Origin: Gammaproteobacteria bacterium
GTDB lineage: Bacteria; Pseudomonadota; Gammaproteobacteria; Berkiellales; Berkiellaceae
DNA: 10,828 nt
Assembly (NCBI GenBank): GCA_016874315.1
Contig: VGTX01000019.1
Coordinates: 1 to 10,828 of the forward strand
Direction of reading: 5' to 3'
Below, piece after piece: positions 1 through 6,887 of the stretch. Within the stretch, counting starts at the first letter, position 1. The number at the start of each line of letters is the position of its first letter. Under the pieces are notes generated by a model. It saw only the letters and a program-made list of their open reading frames with translations, was not told the DNA's origin and did not search any database. Both the position numbers and the translations under genes were made by a program.

Positions 1-117
1 ATAATAAAAATACGAATACCACCTGGCTCGTCTTTTATCTTTTTGATAATCCTGATAAACCTGCGTTAGCAGTGTTGTGGCTAATGTTTGATCGTGTGTT
101 TGTTGATTACTTTCCAT
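1..117 (-). CDS. N-terminus of a probable S49 signal peptide peptidase (partial)
   Basis: An open frame of 39 codons starts at an ATG (115-117) and runs off the left edge without a stop. A good Shine-Dalgarno, AAAGGA, sits at 126-131, about 8 nt before the ATG and inside the 3' end of rluC, so the two genes overlap by 37 nt and are probably co-transcribed. The visible peptide is polar at first (MESNQQTHDQTLATTLLTQ) and then has a basic stretch, KDKRRARW, followed by aromatic residues (YSYFYY) at the edge. That pattern, a short cytoplasmic segment with Lys/Arg just before a membrane anchor, matches the N-termini of bacterial SppA/SohB-type S49 peptidases, which cut up leftover signal peptides in the inner membrane. 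The gene order rluC followed by an S49 peptidase is known in pseudomonads. The catalytic domain lies outside the window, so the family call is inference; that a gene begins here is better supported. Confidence 0.5.
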   Translation of the reverse strand, partial: MESNQQTHDQTLATTLLTQVYQDYQKDKRRARWYSYFYY

Positions 118-1034
118 AAATCCCATCCTTTAAAAAACGCCTGATCCCAAAACTGTGGAGGCTCTTGCTGATATACGTATGTTTGTCCTTTTACGCTAAA
201 CGACAGTTGAGCTGCATGTAAATAAAAATGCGGATCTTGCGCACCCTTGTATAAGGTATCACCTAATATTGGGTTATCCATATACGCAGCATGTGCACGA
301 ATTTGATGCATACGACCCGTCTCTGGAATAACCAAGCACAATGTGTGTCCTAAATGGCGACTTAATGGAATAAACGAAGTTTTCGCCATAGAGCCATTTG
401 CATGATCGGGCACAGAGATACGAATATTATTCTGTCTTTTTGCTGACAACGGAGCTTCAATATTTTCTTTTCTGCGGCAATGTTGACTGAGAATTGTCAG
501 ATATATCTTATCAACCGCCCGATCGGCAAACTGTGCATTTAACTCACGCAATACTGAGCGTTTCTTTGCGACAACAATAAGACCTGAGGTTTCACGATCG
601 AGTCGATGGACCAATTCAAAAGATTGTTGAGGCCGTGCTGCACGAATTAACTCGATTAGACCGAAACTATGACCTGAACCACCATGAGTCGCCAAACCGG
701 AAGGCTTGTTAAAAATAATGAAATCATTATTTTCATCAACAATATAATCTAAAATCCAACCAGACTTTTCGACACTAATTGTTGGTTTTGTATCAGTTTC
801 AAAATACTGATCGGGAACAACAACAGCATCTTCCGCGATTAATCGATAGCTTGGATCGGCTTTACGGGTATTCACACGAATTTTTCCTCGACGGAGGAGG
901 TTATATATAAGCGATTTTGGAACGCGTAATTTTGCAATAAGAAAATTATCCAGTCTCTGATCGGCCCTTTCTTCAGGCACGATAAGGGTTCGATAAGAAA
1001 TTTTCTTAGGTATGTTTGAGGTAAGATCTGACAT
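81..1034 (-). CDS. rluC: 23S rRNA pseudouridine synthase RluC
   Basis: A 317-residue RluA-family pseudouridine synthase, close to the E. coli RluC length of 319. RluC converts uridines 955, 2504 and 2580 of 23S rRNA to pseudouridine. An N-terminal S4 RNA-binding domain covers about residues 24-75 (ADQRLDNFLIAKL, then LLRRGKIRVN). The catalytic motif VHRLDRETSG places the nucleophilic aspartate at D146. The C-terminal family motif GRMHQIRAHA is at about 240-249, followed by NPILGD. RluD also has an S4 domain and similar length, but the divergent neighbour rne is the classic rluC context, so RluC is preferred. The ATG at 1032-1034 has no clear Shine-Dalgarno. The gene overlaps the next minus-strand gene by 37 nt. 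No promoter close to consensus was found in the spacer for this direction, although AT-rich -10-like hexamers (CATAAT, TAATAT) occur at about 1059-1066. Confidence 0.9.
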   Translation of the reverse strand: MSDLTSNIPKKISYRTLIVPEERADQRLDNFLIAKLRVPKSLIYNLLRRGKIRVNTRKADPSYRLIAEDAVVVPDQYFETDTKPTISVEKSGWILDYIVDENNDFIIFNKPSGLATHGGSGHSFGLIELIRAARPQQSFELVHRLDRETSGLIVVAKKRSVLRELNAQFADRAVDKIYLTILSQHCRRKENIEAPLSAKRQNNIRISVPDHANGSMAKTSFIPLSRHLGHTLCLVIPETGRMHQIRAHAAYMDNPILGDTLYKGAQDPHFYLHAAQLSFSVKGQTYVYQQEPPQFWDQAFFKGWDLWKVINKHTIKH

Positions 1035-1105
1035 TATAGCTGATGACTCACGTAAGTTAATATTATGACAATGAAAATCTAAAAATTTAGAATATTTCGA
1101 GATTG

Positions 1106-1135
1106 TTGGTGTTGATTCTATATTTTTGTTAGAAT
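1106..1135 (+). promoter_or_regulatory. Probable rne promoter (extended -10)
   Basis: TGTTAGAAT at 1127-1135 is an extended -10 element (TG, one base, then TAGAAT, five of six consensus bases). A weak -35, TTGGTG at 1106-1111, lies 18 bp upstream. Transcription would start near 1142, giving rne a leader of about 320 nt. A weaker alternative nearer the gene is TTGGTC (1329-1334), a 17-bp spacer and TAAATT (1352-1357). The same TGTTARAAT string recurs before pyrG. These are sequence matches only. Confidence 0.45.
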
Positions 1136-1141
1136 AGTTGC

Positions 1142-1464
1142 AAGGGAACCTGAATTTCCTGTTTGAAAAGAAAACAAACCATAGGAAGTATTATGGCGAG
1201 AATCCTGCCAAATTGCGTTTTTCTCCGATTGAGTTTAAAAATTGCAAAACCCTCTGAGCAGTATTATGGAGCTATAATTCAACCTGAAAAAAAAGTATTA
1301 CTAGTCTGATATTCTGTAGCGTCAACTTTTGGTCCTTACGCATAAAACCAGTAAATTATCAATAAAAACATGCGATTAGATTGAATATCAAGCATGCTGA
1401 GATAACGAACGTAAGGATACGCAAATCAAGCCAGGATATCCCATCCTGTAGGGAAACATTAAAC
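1142..1464 (+). promoter_or_regulatory. Long 5' leader of rne with two stem-loops
   Basis: This is most of the 430-nt spacer between rluC and rne. At the predicted transcript start, AGGGAA (1143-1148) pairs with TTTCCT (1155-1160) around a 6-nt loop, with one G-U pair. At the other end CAGGAT (1432-1437) pairs perfectly with ATCCTG (1443-1448) around ATCCC, ending two bases before the rne Shine-Dalgarno AGGGA (1450-1454). In E. coli the rne mRNA has a 361-nt leader whose hairpins let RNase E cut and repress its own message. The similar length and position here suggest, but do not prove, analogous feedback. A small ORF (1193-1309) lies inside the leader. The stretch 1310-1431 shows only a weak alternative promoter. 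Confidence 0.45.
1193..1309 (+). CDS. Candidate 38-residue small ORF in the rne leader
   Basis: ATG at 1193 is preceded by AGGAAG (1183-1188) at good ribosome-binding distance, a better site than the one before rne. The frame reads 38 codons to a TGA at 1307-1309. The peptide starts MARILPNCVFLRLSLKIAKP and ends in a basic and hydrophobic run, PEKKVLLV. It resembles no family I recognise and has no clear membrane segment. It lies wholly between the predicted rne promoter and the rne start, so if the promoter is right it would be translated from the rne message and could act as an upstream ORF or leader peptide. It could equally be a chance ORF; the well-placed Shine-Dalgarno is the main support. 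Confidence 0.3.
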   Translation: MARILPNCVFLRLSLKIAKPSEQYYGAIIQPEKKVLLV

Positions 1465-3864
1465 ATGGCATCAAAAATTCTGATTAATGCAACACACCGC
1501 GAAGAAGTGCGTGTTGCTATTATCGAAAACAACAAACTGATTGAATACGATCATGATCGTTTAGACAACATTAATAAAAAAGGCTGTATTTACAAAGGCG
1601 TCGTTGCTCGAATTGAGCCGTCGCTGAATGCAGCCTTTATTGATTACGGCGAGGGAAGACATGGATTTTTACCTGCGGGTGAAGTCTCTGAAGCTCTATA
1701 TCCTAAAAATCTCGATCCTTCTGGCAAATATGCTATTCAAGATTTACTTCAAAAAGGACAAGAACTTATCATTCAAGTCGAAAAAGAAGAGCAAGGTAAT
1801 AAAGGCGCAGCCCTGACTACAAACATTTCATTAGCTGGTTGTTATATTGTATTAATGCCAGTGACTCCAAATTCTGGCGGAATTTCTCGTCAAATTGAAG
1901 GAGAAGACCGCGATTATTTACAACGTGTTCTCAATCAAATTGATATCCCAGATCAAGCTTCAGTCATTATTCGTACAGCAAGCATTGGAAGATCGTTAGA
2001 AGATCTCCTTTGGGACTATAACGTCCTAACTTCCCAATGGGAAGCGATCATGCAGTATGCAAACGATCATAGTGCTCCATTAATTCTTTATAAAGATGGT
2101 GCATTACTTTCCCGTGTGATTCGTGATTATTTGAAACCTTCAGTCAGTGAAATCTTAATTGACGATTTTGCAGTTTATGAAGAAGTTTTGAAACTTGTTC
2201 AGCACATTCGCCCTGATTTCTTATCGTTAGTGAAGTATTTTAAATCACCAAATGGTCTTCCGCTTTTCGCGTACTATCAAATTGAACACGATATTGAGTC
2301 AATCTTTAACCCTGAAATTGTATTAGAGAATGGCAGCACCTTGATTTTCGATCACCGTGAAGCTCTAACTTCAATTGATATCAACTCTGCACGATCGACA
2401 ACATCTGCTGATATTGATACAACAGCCTTTAAAACAAACTTAGCGGCTGCTGCAGAGATTGCTCGTCAGATTAGATTGCGTAATATTGGTGGTCAAATTA
2501 TTGTTGATTTTATCCATATGGCATCTGCAGAACAATGTCGTCAAGTAGAAGCGGCATTAAGACAAGGATTAAGCTCCGACAAAGCGCGCAATCAAATTGG
2601 AAAAATCTCAAAGCTTGGGTTATTGGAAATTTCAAGACAGCGCCTAAAAACAGCTCTTGATAAATCACAATTAATGACATGTCAACATTGCCATGGTCGT
2701 GGTACACACCGTCAACCCCAAGCAGTTGCTTTGTCAATTTTACGATTAATTGAACAAGAGGCAATTAATTATCGTCACGGCCTTGTTGTCGTGAAAATCA
2801 ATCCAACAATTGCTCTATATTTCTTTAATCACTATCGCCAAGCTTTATGCGATCTTGAGAAAAAGGCTGATGTGCATGTTCAAGTACAAACTGATGCACA
2901 TAAGAGCTCGGGAGATTACGATATTACGTTCCATATCAAAGGTGAAGAGCGTTCTGCAGGAAAAACCATTCGAAACTATATCCCTTCAATCACTCAAGTG
3001 ACACAAGGGCTGCCTGCACAACAAGAGCAAAATCAAGCACAAAATGTTGCAGCCTTGCCTTATGTAAGCGCTCCAGTACAAAATGCTGCACCGCGAAACT
3101 CTCTGATCTCAAAAATGTGGCATTTCTTATTTGGCGCAGAAGCTCCTGCAAAACAACCTGCGAAACCTGTTGCATCCAATGCAGAGCAAAACAACTCTCG
3201 TGGTAGCCAATCACATGGAGCAGGACACAAAGGGGCATCAACGCGAAATCGAAATAACAAACCACATGGTCACTCAAGTGAGCGCACTTCTCATACGCAT
3301 TCCGCTCAACAAAGCCGAGAAAAGCACCATAGACATAAAGATAAAGAGCAAGTTGTACCAAAAGAGCACGCTCCCAAAGAACATGCTCACAAGAATAAAC
3401 AAGCGCCACAACAGAATGAAAAAAGCCAAGAAAAGCCTGTAGTCGAAAGTCCAAAGCAATCATCAGCACCAGTTACTCCTGCGAAAGAAAAGCAAGTGAT
3501 GGAAAAAAAGAAGCCAGCTCGCCGGCCTCCAACACCATCTCATGAAAATCACGCAGTAGTGTTGACAGAGATCTCAACTCCTACTGAGGAAATCAAACCA
3601 ATCGTGATTGAATCAGCAGCATCTGTAGTGATGGAATCGATTCCTATGGCTGAGCCTATCATTCAGCAATCTGAGCAAAATGATGCGATAACGACGACTC
3701 AAAACGCAGAAGATGCTGAGGCTAATCCAGTGAAACGTCATCCTAGACGTCGACCAAATCGACGCCATTATCACAATCGTAAGAGAAACGGAAATTCCGG
3801 ATCGAACACGACTGATTCTGGCTCGGCCGGATCGGAGCATGCACCATCAGGTTCAGCGGAGTAA
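1465..3864 (+). CDS. rne: Ribonuclease E
   Basis: A 799-residue endoribonuclease, the core of the RNA degradosome, which cuts AU-rich single-stranded RNA and matures rRNA and tRNA. The ATG at 1465 is chosen because MASKILINATHREEVRVA aligns with the conserved RNase E start; the frame extends upstream to a TTG at 1381 but those 28 residues are foreign to the family. AGGGA at 1450-1454 is the ribosome site. In this numbering, an S1 domain covers about 38-119 (YKGVVARIEPSLNAAFIDYG). The catalytic metal-binding aspartates are D305 (SIDINSARS) and D348 (IIVDFIHM). The zinc-link cysteines are C406 and C409 (CQHCHGRGT). After about residue 500 the protein is disordered and rich in Gln, Lys, His, Glu and Pro. 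At about 544-556 SLISKMWHFLFG looks like a membrane-binding amphipathic helix. An arginine-rich patch, HPRRRPNRRHYHNRKR, lies near the C-terminus, a likely RNA-binding site. RNase G is excluded by the long tail. Confidence 0.95.
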   Translation: MASKILINATHREEVRVAIIENNKLIEYDHDRLDNINKKGCIYKGVVARIEPSLNAAFIDYGEGRHGFLPAGEVSEALYPKNLDPSGKYAIQDLLQKGQELIIQVEKEEQGNKGAALTTNISLAGCYIVLMPVTPNSGGISRQIEGEDRDYLQRVLNQIDIPDQASVIIRTASIGRSLEDLLWDYNVLTSQWEAIMQYANDHSAPLILYKDGALLSRVIRDYLKPSVSEILIDDFAVYEEVLKLVQHIRPDFLSLVKYFKSPNGLPLFAYYQIEHDIESIFNPEIVLENGSTLIFDHREALTSIDINSARSTTSADIDTTAFKTNLAAAAEIARQIRLRNIGGQIIVDFIHMASAEQCRQVEAALRQGLSSDKARNQIGKISKLGLLEISRQRLKTALDKSQLMTCQHCHGRGTHRQPQAVALSILRLIEQEAINYRHGLVVVKINPTIALYFFNHYRQALCDLEKKADVHVQVQTDAHKSSGDYDITFHIKGEERSAGKTIRNYIPSITQVTQGLPAQQEQNQAQNVAALPYVSAPVQNAAPRNSLISKMWHFLFGAEAPAKQPAKPVASNAEQNNSRGSQSHGAGHKGASTRNRNNKPHGHSSERTSHTHSAQQSREKHHRHKDKEQVVPKEHAPKEHAHKNKQAPQQNEKSQEKPVVESPKQSSAPVTPAKEKQVMEKKKPARRPPTPSHENHAVVLTEISTPTEEIKPIVIESAASVVMESIPMAEPIIQQSEQNDAITTTQNAEDAEANPVKRHPRRRPNRRHYHNRKRNGNSGSNTTDSGSAGSEHAPSGSAE

Positions 3865-3869
3865 TTTTT

Positions 3870-4622
3870 ATGAATGGCTGGATTGATTCGCATTGCCATC
3901 CACAGCTCTTACCTTCGGAGCTGTGGAATGAACAAACCGAGGGGCTCATTAATTTATTGATGGTCTCTGTTGAGTTAAGTGATGCGGAAAAACTCATGTC
4001 AATTGCAAAAGAAGATCGCCGCGCTCACTGGAGCGCTGGCGTTCATCCGTGTCACTCCCCTGAGGAAAAAACAGCTGATAAGATGGTAGAGCTTGAGCAT
4101 ATTGTTCAAACATTGAATCCAGATGCTTTAGGTGAAACAGGGTTGGACCTCTTTCATGATACTGGAACACTCACGCAGCAATATGAATTATTTGAACACC
4201 ACCTTGAACTTGGAAAAAAATACTCTAAACCCGTCATTATTCATACACGCAATGCAGGAAAAGAAACACTTTCTGTATTAAGAAAATATATTGGTGTGAA
4301 TGGCGTGATTCATTGCTTTACGGAGTCCAAAGAATTTGCAGAATCTGTATTAGATTTAGGGTGGCTTATTTCTTTTTCAGGCATTTTAACTTTCCCAAAG
4401 GCTATCGACCTTCAAAAAACAGCGCAATATATTCCTCTCGATCGAATAATGATTGAGACCGATGCTCCATATTTAGCGCCTGTACCTTATCGTGGAAAAC
4501 CAAACATTCCAGCCTATGTTCGTCATACTGGAGAGTTTCTTGCAATTCTTCGTAATATCTCATGCTCGAGTCTTCAAGAGCAGTTAAAAAAGAATTATGA
4601 GATGTTCTTATCCGCTCATTAA
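3870..4622 (+). CDS. TatD-family metal-dependent nuclease (YcfH type)
   Basis: A 250-residue TatD/YcfH-like hydrolase with a TIM-barrel fold; family members are two-metal DNases or 3' exonucleases. The metal ligands are visible: DSHCH (H8, H10), GETGLD (E89), IIHTR (H125), IHCFTES (H148) and ETDAPYLAPVPYRGKPN (D198). GVHP at 57-60 and the ISFSGILTF strand-turn are also typical. Length matches the usual 255-265 residues. The ATG lies 5 nt after the rne stop and its Shine-Dalgarno, GGAG (3858-3861), lies inside the end of rne, so translation is probably coupled to rne. Pairing a nuclease with RNase E fits nucleic-acid turnover, but its substrate cannot be read from sequence. TatD and YcfH paralogues are hard to separate; the PYLAPVPYRGKPN motif favours the YcfH branch. 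Confidence 0.9.
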   Translation: MNGWIDSHCHPQLLPSELWNEQTEGLINLLMVSVELSDAEKLMSIAKEDRRAHWSAGVHPCHSPEEKTADKMVELEHIVQTLNPDALGETGLDLFHDTGTLTQQYELFEHHLELGKKYSKPVIIHTRNAGKETLSVLRKYIGVNGVIHCFTESKEFAESVLDLGWLISFSGILTFPKAIDLQKTAQYIPLDRIMIETDAPYLAPVPYRGKPNIPAYVRHTGEFLAILRNISCSSLQEQLKKNYEMFLSAH

Positions 4623-4720
4623 ACATGTGAATTACAAATCTCGAAAGTATAAGTGAAGCAATCCCATATGCAAATTCATTGAAATTTCGTTCTAGATAGA
4701 ATTCCACTCTTAACATCTTG

Positions 4721-4726
4721 TATACT
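4721..4726 (+). promoter_or_regulatory. Possible -10 element for the hydrolase gene
   Basis: TATACT matches the -10 consensus at five of six bases, 37 nt before the ATG at 4764. No convincing -35 lies 16-18 bp upstream. The 141-nt spacer shows no terminator after tatD, so read-through from rne-tatD is also possible. Confidence 0.25.
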
Positions 4727-4763
4727 GAATAAATGCTATCACTGCCATTTTATTAACTATTAC

Positions 4764-5513
4764 ATGAATTTTCTTTCGTCAAAAAAAGACTTTTTATTAA
4801 TTTCTATGATGTTGACTCTTTTTGGAATGATTTATGCAGAAGAGCGCGTCATTCTGATTCATGGTATGGGTCGTCATGGAACCTCTATGAAGCATATTTC
4901 CAGATCGATTACTGAGCACTTCGAAGACATATCTGTTTGTTCAGTTGATTATGACTCATCATCTTTAAACTTTTTTGAGAGTTTAATTTATTTAGAAAAT
5001 TATATAGAAAATGATTACATAACACATCCTAACGTCACAAAATATCATATTGTAGGGCATTCGATCGGAGGCATGTTAGGACTTCATATCGCAAAGCATA
5101 TGACACCACGCCTCTTAGGTTCAATGGTTTGCCTTGGCTCGCCTTTTTTAGGAAGTCCATGGCTCATTCCCAATGGATTTGTGACGGAAACGATCTTTTA
5201 TCCATGTTATGGCCAACTTGCACAAGATATTGCAAATTGTGAAAGAATTTATCCATCGATTAAACCCTCTGATTTATTACTTATAGCAGGTAACTATTGT
5301 CCTGATGGAATTTGCAATCTCAGTTGGCTCCTTTTTAATGTGGAGTCTTGCGATCGGCAATCAGATTGTTTAGTATCAGTGGAGTCTGCCACCGCATATC
5401 CTTGTAAAAAATCTGTGATATATCCTGTCACTCACGAGGGCTTATTATCCGATCGGGCTGTACTTGATGAAATTGTTAACTGGATTGCAGAGCATCGCGA
5501 AAAAAAGCAGTGA
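4764..5513 (+). CDS. Secreted alpha/beta hydrolase (lipase/esterase-like)
   Basis: A 249-residue alpha/beta-hydrolase with a probable Sec signal peptide: KKD near the N-terminus, a hydrophobic core at about 10-25, and likely cleavage after A25 (MIYA/EE). The mature protein opens directly on the first core strand and oxyanion-hole motif, VILIHGMGRHG. The nucleophile elbow IVGHSIGGM places the catalytic serine at S100. D201 in DCLVSVESA and H224 in VTHEGLLSD complete a credible triad; this spacing is typical of lipase- and PGAP1-like esterases. The mature part has nine cysteines (59, 123, 148, 159, 179, 184, 196, 202, 214), which suits disulphide bonding in the periplasm or outside the cell. 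No Shine-Dalgarno is visible before the ATG. The 3' end overlaps the ComEC-like gene by 47 nt, suggesting coupled expression. The natural substrate is unknown; lipid or ester hydrolysis is inferred from the fold. Confidence 0.75.
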   Translation: MNFLSSKKDFLLISMMLTLFGMIYAEERVILIHGMGRHGTSMKHISRSITEHFEDISVCSVDYDSSSLNFFESLIYLENYIENDYITHPNVTKYHIVGHSIGGMLGLHIAKHMTPRLLGSMVCLGSPFLGSPWLIPNGFVTETIFYPCYGQLAQDIANCERIYPSIKPSDLLLIAGNYCPDGICNLSWLLFNVESCDRQSDCLVSVESATAYPCKKSVIYPVTHEGLLSDRAVLDEIVNWIAEHREKKQ

Positions 5514-6657
5514 AATTTTCTTTGGATTAATTATTGCTTGGCTAATCGATTTTGGAAACTGGATTTTTTTTCTTGCGCTTATCGGACCAATTTACAGAAA
5601 ATGTATATTCTTTGGGGCTGGTTTTTTAATTGGCCATTGCATTTATTTTTTTAGCATTTTTATTATTCCCGATATCTTGTTCGATCATCAGGTACACTGC
5701 GTCGAATCACGATGCCAGATCGAAGATAATATGATTGAAAAAATCCTCTTGAAACAATGTTACATAACACCAGTAAAGAAAGATTGGACAGAGCGCACAT
5801 TTTTGATACATGAAACTCCACAAGTCTCTTTAGAGAAAAATTTGATAGGCTGGCACATACCTCGATATCGGTTCTATACAACATTCCCAATTGAGGATAC
5901 ACACAGCCGACCAACTATCAAAAGAACACGCCTTGCGTCATATGATTTTTTTCAGGCCTTTTGCTTTGGAAATATCGAGCAATTCAATCAAATTGGGGAA
6001 ATCTTTCGATCATTTGGGTTGCAGCATCTTCTTTGTTTTTCAGGCTGGCATGTTCAGAAAATTCGAGAAAAATTTCAAAGATATCCTTATCTCTATCACA
6101 TCATTATGCTGATATATATTGGCATCTTGATGCTACCATTTCCGTTATCAGTTGCATATTTAAAAAGCACCCTCAATGAAAAGATTCCAGATAGAAGAGC
6201 CTGTTGGTCAATCAGCATACTGTGCATTTTATTCATCCAGCCTTTTGCTTGGATGAGTTTATCCTTCTGGCTTACCTGTTACTACATTGTATTAATAGAA
6301 GAGTTAAAGATAGATCAATACTCTCTGATGCTCAGCTCACTTGGCTGGATGTTTTGTTTAAATCAAGAATGGGCGCCGATCTGCTGGATTATTGGAAGGA
6401 TTATAGAGCCTTGGATTATTCTACTTTTTATAGTTGCACCATTTTTGTATATATATCAGTGGTACGATTTGATTGCTACGGATATGATTTGTCATTTGAT
6501 TACAGAGGGTCTTGCTATGCTGAGAATCTCGACATTTTTCTTACCCACATATTATCCGATAGGCATCATACTTCTCTGCTATCCATTGATCAAAAATGAA
6601 TTGAAAAATTACCAAGGACTGAGAAGTCATATAAAAATCACGCCCTCACACCCTTAA
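5467..6657 (+). CDS. Shortened ComEC/Rec2-like membrane protein
   Basis: A 396-residue polytopic inner-membrane protein. Full ComEC (about 700-800 residues) carries single-stranded DNA through the inner membrane during natural transformation. The diagnostic match is GLQHLLCFSGWHV (about 184-196), which fits the ComEC motif G-L-x-HLL-A-[IV]-SG-L-H-[IV], preceded by the usual FRSF. IQPFAWMSLSFWLTCYY (about 257-272) fits the later P-x(n)-SF-x-L-S helix motif. Hydrophobic helices are seen at about 17-39, 47-69, 209-232, 247-279, 286-320 and 356-374, with a soluble region at about 70-160 where ComEC has its OB-like domain; the usual NPG-x-FD motif is missing there. The C-terminal metallo-beta-lactamase domain is absent, and the spacer after the stop is too short to hold it. 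ATG 5467 is chosen (a TTG precedes it at 5464); no strong ribosome site is seen. It may be a reduced but working channel, or a decaying gene kept open by chance. Confidence 0.65.
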   Translation: MKLLTGLQSIAKKSSEIFFGLIIAWLIDFGNWIFFLALIGPIYRKCIFFGAGFLIGHCIYFFSIFIIPDILFDHQVHCVESRCQIEDNMIEKILLKQCYITPVKKDWTERTFLIHETPQVSLEKNLIGWHIPRYRFYTTFPIEDTHSRPTIKRTRLASYDFFQAFCFGNIEQFNQIGEIFRSFGLQHLLCFSGWHVQKIREKFQRYPYLYHIIMLIYIGILMLPFPLSVAYLKSTLNEKIPDRRACWSISILCILFIQPFAWMSLSFWLTCYYIVLIEELKIDQYSLMLSSLGWMFCLNQEWAPICWIIGRIIEPWIILLFIVAPFLYIYQWYDLIATDMICHLITEGLAMLRISTFFLPTYYPIGIILLCYPLIKNELKNYQGLRSHIKITPSHP

Positions 6658-6748
6658 CATACAATCACTATTCTTTGTAATAAAAGCATATCATCAATCA
6701 TGCGAAGCATATTAGACTGCCATGCTCTTGCTTTGATAAATCATCAAT

Positions 6749-6777
6749 TCAATCTGTAGGATTGATTTTAATTTTTT
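6749..6777 (+). terminator. Probable intrinsic terminator after the ComEC-like gene
   Basis: TCAATC (6749-6754) pairs with GATTGA (6760-6765) around TGTAG, followed by TTTTAATTTTTT. The stem is short and AT-rich but the T tract is strong. It lies 91 nt after the stop at 6657, separating the hydrolase/ComEC-like pair from pyrG. Confidence 0.5.
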
Positions 6778-6848
6778 ACTCACAAAACACAACTAAAAAG
6801 TCATTTAAAATAACTTACCCTGAACGCATAGAGAATTGAGCATTATTT

Positions 6849-6857
6849 TGTTAAAAT
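6849..6857 (+). promoter_or_regulatory. Possible pyrG promoter (extended -10)
   Basis: TGTTAAAAT is an extended -10 element (TG, one base, TAAAAT), differing by one base from the one proposed for rne. It would start transcription near 6864, giving a leader of about 24 nt. A second hexamer, TATACT at 6869-6874, is closer and would leave almost no leader. Neither has a good -35. Confidence 0.3.
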
Positions 6858-6887
6858 AACCATATTAATATACTATTGAATAATGAA

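Noticed and set aside
1381..1464. Upstream extension of rne from a TTG at 1381 (28 extra residues)
   Set aside because: The RNase E family start aligns with the ATG at 1465, which has AGGGA upstream; the extra residues match no RNase E feature and cover the leader hairpin.
3131..3442. 103-codon plus-strand ORF in another frame of rne
   Set aside because: It lies wholly within the rne tail, has no ribosome site and arises from the same Lys/Gln/His-rich composition.
2990..3469. 159-codon minus-strand ORF opposite the RNase E tail, plus others at 3060-3260, 3274-3459 and 3613-3840
   Set aside because: They are antisense to the low-complexity rne tail, whose biased codons keep the opposite frames open; several overlap each other and none looks like a real protein.
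4402..4716. 104-codon minus-strand ORF over the tatD end and the following spacer
   Set aside because: Two thirds is antisense to conserved tatD sequence, it has no ribosome site, and the product has no recognisable features.
4623..4763. Search for a terminator after tatD
   Set aside because: GAAATTTC and similar short dyads occur, but none has a GC stem and a T tract.
6204..6599. 131-codon plus-strand ORF inside the ComEC-like gene, and similar ones at 5891-6112 and 5961-6179
   Set aside because: The ComEC-like frame carries the family motif and helices; the alternatives are rich in His, Cys and Tyr as expected for a shifted frame of a membrane protein.
6690..6750. Repeated ATCATCAAT and CATGC/GCATG words in the spacer before pyrG
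   Set aside because: Words are short, irregularly spaced and AT-rich; not enough for an operator or repeat array.
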